DNA of 64,000 bases. Origin: Mycobacterium malmoense. Its GTDB lineage: Bacteria > Actinomycetota > Actinomycetes > Mycobacteriales > Mycobacteriaceae. Position 1 is the stretch's first letter. Each line of letters opens with the position of its first letter. The stretch lies in contig NZ_CP080999.1 in the NCBI RefSeq assembly GCF_019645855.1, positions 4,278,001 to 4,342,000 on the forward strand, given 5' to 3'. Under the pieces are notes generated by a model. That model searched no databases and had not been told where the DNA came from. It saw only the letters and a list, made by a program, of their open reading frames with translations. Below, in pieces: positions 60,645 to 64,000 of this stretch. The position numbers were made by a program, and so were the translations under genes.

Positions 60645-61493
60645 ATGGATTACGGGCTTGTACTTTTCACCAGCGACCGCGGCATCTCCCCGGCGGCAGC
60701 CGCCAAACTTGCCGACGACCACGGCTTCCAGACGTTCTACGTGCCGGAACACACCCATATCCCGGTCAAGCGCGAGGCGGCCCATCCGACGACGGGTGAC
60801 GCGTCGCTGCCGGACGACCGCTATATGCGCACGCTAGACCCGTGGGTGAGCCTGGGCGCGGCGTGCGCCGTGACGTCGCGGGTGCGGCTGTCTACCGCGG
60901 TGGCGCTGCCCGTCGAGCACGACCCGATCACGCTGGCGAAAAGTATTGCCACCTTGGACCACCTGTCCGGCGGCCGGGTCAGCCTCGGCGTTGGGTTCGG
61001 CTGGAACACCGACGAGCTCGCCGACCACGGCGTGCCGGCCGGGCGCCGTCGCACCATGCTGCGTGAATACATCGAGGCAATGCGGGCGCTGTGGACCCAG
61101 GAGGAAGCGGCCTACGACGGCGAATTCGTCAAGTTCGGGCCCAGCTGGGCCTGGCCCAAGCCGGCGCAGTCGCACATTCCGGTGCTGGTGGGCGCGGCCG
61201 GGAACGAGAAGAACTTCAAGTGGATCGCCCGCAGCGCCGACGGCTGGATCACCACTCCCCGCGACTTCGACATCGACGAGCCGGTGAAGTTGCTGCAGGA
61301 CACCTGGGCGGCCGCCGGCCGCGACGGCGCACCCCAGATCGTGGCGCTGGACTTCAAGCCGGTGCCCGAGAAGCTGGCACGCTGGGCCGAGCTCGGGGTG
61401 ACGGAGGTGCTGTTCGGCCTGCCGGACCGTTCCGACGACGAGGTCGCCGCCTACGTGGAGCGGCTGGCCGGCAAGCTGGCCGCTTGCGTTTGA
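60645..61493 (+). CDS. LLM-class F420-dependent oxidoreductase (Rv0953c)
   Basis: 282-residue luciferase-like F420-dependent enzyme. MDYGLVLFTSDRGISPAAAA begins a TIM-barrel; TFYVPEHTHIPVKREA, SIATLDHLSGGRVSLGVGFG, AAYDGEFVKFGPSWAWPKPA and GWITTPRDFDIDEPVKLL are the recognisable blocks. The ATG at 60645 yields the same length as Rv0953c. It diverges from the Rv0954 orthologue over about 275 bases, where both promoters must lie; no other feature was seen there. Substrate unknown. Confidence 0.88.
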   Translation: MDYGLVLFTSDRGISPAAAAKLADDHGFQTFYVPEHTHIPVKREAAHPTTGDASLPDDRYMRTLDPWVSLGAACAVTSRVRLSTAVALPVEHDPITLAKSIATLDHLSGGRVSLGVGFGWNTDELADHGVPAGRRRTMLREYIEAMRALWTQEEAAYDGEFVKFGPSWAWPKPAQSHIPVLVGAAGNEKNFKWIARSADGWITTPRDFDIDEPVKLLQDTWAAAGRDGAPQIVALDFKPVPEKLARWAELGVTEVLFGLPDRSDDEVAAYVERLAGKLAACV

Positions 61494-61495
61494 CC

Positions 61496-61558
61496 CGCGA
61501 GCAGACGCAGAGTCGCACGAATCCGCTTCGCGGGCGTGCGACTCTGCGTCTGCTCGCG
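61496..61558. terminator. Perfect 24-bp palindrome between convergent genes
   Basis: Arms 61496-61519 and 61535-61558 are exact reverse complements over 24 bases (left arm begins CGCGAGCAGACGCAGAGTCG), with a 15-base centre and no T-run. It fills the 75-base gap between the convergent Rv0953c-like and sucD genes. Likely a bidirectional U-less terminator. Confidence 0.7.
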
Positions 61559-61568
61559 CTAGCGAGAC

Positions 61569-62471
<903 letters not shown>

Positions 62472-62537
62472 ATTGGGAAAGTCCTTTCGTAGTGTCGACC
62501 CGCTGCGACCGGCTGCGCCGCTCTTGCGATCGCCACG

Positions 62538-63701
62538 TCAGGCGCTCGCCAGCTCGGCGGCCTTGTCGGCGGCCTCGTCCATCGTCGGCACCAGCGTCAC
62601 CAGCGGGTGGTTGGCCTCGGCCAGGATGCGTCGGCCTTCCTCGACATTGTTGCCGTCGAGGCGCACCACCAGCGGCTTGTTGGCCTCGTCGCCCAGGATC
62701 TCCAGCGCCTTGACGATCCCGGTGGCGACGGCGTCGCACGCGGTGATGCCGCCGAAGACATTCACAAACACGGCTTTGACCTGCTCGTCGCTCAAAACCA
62801 CGTCCAATCCGGCGGCCATCACCTCCGCGGAGGCACCGCCACCGATGTCGAGGAAGTTGGCCGGCTTCACCCCCCGGTGCTTCTCACCGGCGTAGGCCAC
62901 GACGTCGAGCGTGGACATCACCAGACCCGCGCCGTTACCGATGATGCCGACCTGGCCGTCGAGCTTGACGTAGTTGAGGTCGTGCTCCTTGGCTTTCAAT
63001 TCCAGCGGATCGGTGGCCGCGCGGTCCTCGAACTCCGCGTGATCGGGATGGCGGAAGTCGGCGTTGGCGTCCAGCGTGACCTTGCCGTCCAGCGCCAGGA
63101 TCCGGCCGTCGGGGGTGCGCACCAGCGGATTCACCTCGACCAGGGTGGCGTCCTCACCGACGAAGAGGTCCCACAGCTTGGCGATGGTGACCGCGGCGGC
63201 GTCGAGCACCTCGGCCGGCAGGTGTCCCCGCTCGGCAATGGAACGCGCGGTCGCCAAATCGACGCCCTTGACGGCGTCCACGGGAACCTTGGCGAGCCGG
63301 TGGGCCCTGGCGGCGGCCACCTCTTCGATCTCCATGCCGCCCTCGACCGAGCACATGGCGAGGTAGGTGCGGTTGGCGCGGTCGAGCAAGAAGGAGATGT
63401 AGTACTCCTCGGCGATGTCGCTGGCCTCGGCGACCAGCAGTTTCTTGACGACGTGGCCCTTGATGTCCAGGCCGAGGATCTTCTTGGCGTGTTCATAGGC
63501 GTCGTCGGGGGTCGCGGCGTATTTGACGCCACCGGCCTTACCGCGTCCGCCGACCTTGACCTGCGCCTTGACCATCACCGGGCGACCGATTTCTTCGGCG
63601 ATGGCGCGAGCGCCCTCGGCGGTGTCGGTCACCCGACCGGGTGTGCTGGGCACGTTGTGCTTGGCGAACAATTCTTTTGCTTGATACTCGAAAAGGTCCA
63701 T
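62538..63701 (-). CDS. sucC: Succinyl-CoA synthetase beta subunit
   Basis: ATP-grasp subunit that phosphorylates SucD and binds succinate. 387 residues. N-terminal MDLFEYQAKELFAKHNVPST, VMVKAQVKVGGRGKAGGVKY (nucleotide-binding), WDLFVGEDATLVEVNPLVRT, IGNGAGLVMSTLDVVAYAGE and VFVNVFGGITACDAVATGIV. First gene of sucCD. A region with two CRP-like sites lies upstream. Orthologue of Rv0951. Confidence 0.96.
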   Translation of the reverse strand: MDLFEYQAKELFAKHNVPSTPGRVTDTAEGARAIAEEIGRPVMVKAQVKVGGRGKAGGVKYAATPDDAYEHAKKILGLDIKGHVVKKLLVAEASDIAEEYYISFLLDRANRTYLAMCSVEGGMEIEEVAAARAHRLAKVPVDAVKGVDLATARSIAERGHLPAEVLDAAAVTIAKLWDLFVGEDATLVEVNPLVRTPDGRILALDGKVTLDANADFRHPDHAEFEDRAATDPLELKAKEHDLNYVKLDGQVGIIGNGAGLVMSTLDVVAYAGEKHRGVKPANFLDIGGGASAEVMAAGLDVVLSDEQVKAVFVNVFGGITACDAVATGIVKALEILGDEANKPLVVRLDGNNVEEGRRILAEANHPLVTLVPTMDEAADKAAELASA

Positions 63702-63822
63702 GGGCTCACTGTCTTCGCTCGGCTTAACTGCTGGGCCTATTGGCTTGCGGTGCCGGATTCGGCGACTCGCACGCTGGCACTGTATCCACCCATCGAACGG
63801 CTGCTATCGTCGCGTCCACCTA

Positions 63823-63838
63823 TGTGGCAAACGTCACG
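63823..63838. promoter_or_regulatory. CRP-like site 1 upstream of sucC
   Basis: TGTGGCAAACGTCACG against the CRP consensus TGTGA-N6-TCACA: one mismatch in each half. It lies 122 bases upstream of the sucC start and 124 bases upstream of the plus-strand gene starting at 63962. Confidence 0.4.
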
Positions 63839-63858
63839 GCATACCGGCGGCCCTCAAA

Positions 63859-63874
63859 CGTGATCCAAATCACA
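63859..63874. promoter_or_regulatory. CRP-like site 2 upstream of sucC
   Basis: CGTGATCCAAATCACA, a match to the mycobacterial CRP consensus except for the first base. The GTGA and TCAC half-sites are perfect and 6 bases apart. It sits in the divergent region between sucC and the partial gene at 63962. Confidence 0.6.
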
Positions 63875-63961
63875 ATTTTGGTCGGGTTTCTGCCCCAAGG
63901 TTGCCAGCTCCGTAGGTCAGCGGATACCTTCCTAGGGTCCAGATAACGTTATGGTCACGAT

Positions 63962-64000
63962 ATGAGGACATTTCAGGTTGTCCCAGCACCGTTTCTCTCG
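63962..64000 (+). CDS. Start of a plus-strand gene (partial)
   Basis: An ATG at 63962 opens a frame MRTFQVVPAPFLS that runs off the window. By gene order this is where M. tuberculosis has the divergently transcribed Rv0950c (M23-type peptidase), but 13 residues do not prove that. No clear Shine-Dalgarno is seen. Confidence 0.3.
   Translation, partial: MRTFQVVPAPFLS

Overview
This window is mycobacterial chromosome, most likely from a slow-growing non-tuberculous Mycobacterium. The DNA is very GC-rich, GTG starts are common, and most of it runs in the same gene order as M. tuberculosis Rv1005c (pabB) back to Rv0951 (sucC), inverted so that it reads from about 12.5 kb to the right end. Orthologue names are my recognition of protein sequence plus gene order; no search was run. 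The species cannot be fixed from the sequence alone.

Left arm (1-12.5 kb) is not collinear with the M. tuberculosis block. It holds a minus-strand set: a GAF-GGDEF-EAL cyclic-di-GMP enzyme, two tandem paralogous glycosidase-like lipoproteins, a Wzz/BY-kinase-like chain-length protein, a GT4 glycosyltransferase and an aldo/keto reductase cut by the window edge. It looks like a surface-polysaccharide unit tied to c-di-GMP. Next come a NYN-domain RNase-like gene, a candidate small RNA with a U-tract terminator, a decayed IS607-type resolvase, an orphan 3' gene fragment, and an ECF41 sigma factor coupled to an FAD oxidoreductase.

Middle (12.5-36.6 kb): pabB, a secreted Ala/Pro/Val-rich protein, rsmI, pmt, arcA, an AlkB-like oxygenase, two related lipoproteins and the cAMP-dependent lysine acetyltransferase. 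A heptose block hddA-gmhA-gmhB and a ParDE module with a frameshifted toxin sit between the acetyltransferase and tRNA-Ala(CGC). Then follow glpR, rimJ, glp/moeA1, galU, a 5-formyl-THF cyclo-ligase gene, ruc behind a CIRCE operator, a SAF-domain protein, mscL, moaB2, pepD, mprB, mprA (behind an MprA-box-like repeat) and rpmF. The M. tuberculosis Rv0986-Rv0989c genes are absent.

Right part (36.8-64 kb): a tightly coupled acyl-CoA catabolic operon (AtuA-like, fadE13, accD2, accA2, fadE12, echA7); a decayed GjpA-like gene where M. tuberculosis has csoR-ctpV; the Rv0966c orthologue; a CYP128/Stf3 sulfomenaquinone-type pair and a phthiodiolone-ketoreductase-like F420 enzyme where M. tuberculosis has Rv0960-Rv0965c; then a VWA/MoxR pair, an LGFP-repeat lipoprotein, purN-purH, perM, the Rv0954 orthologue, the Rv0953c orthologue and sucCD. 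Four long perfect palindromes mark gene ends.
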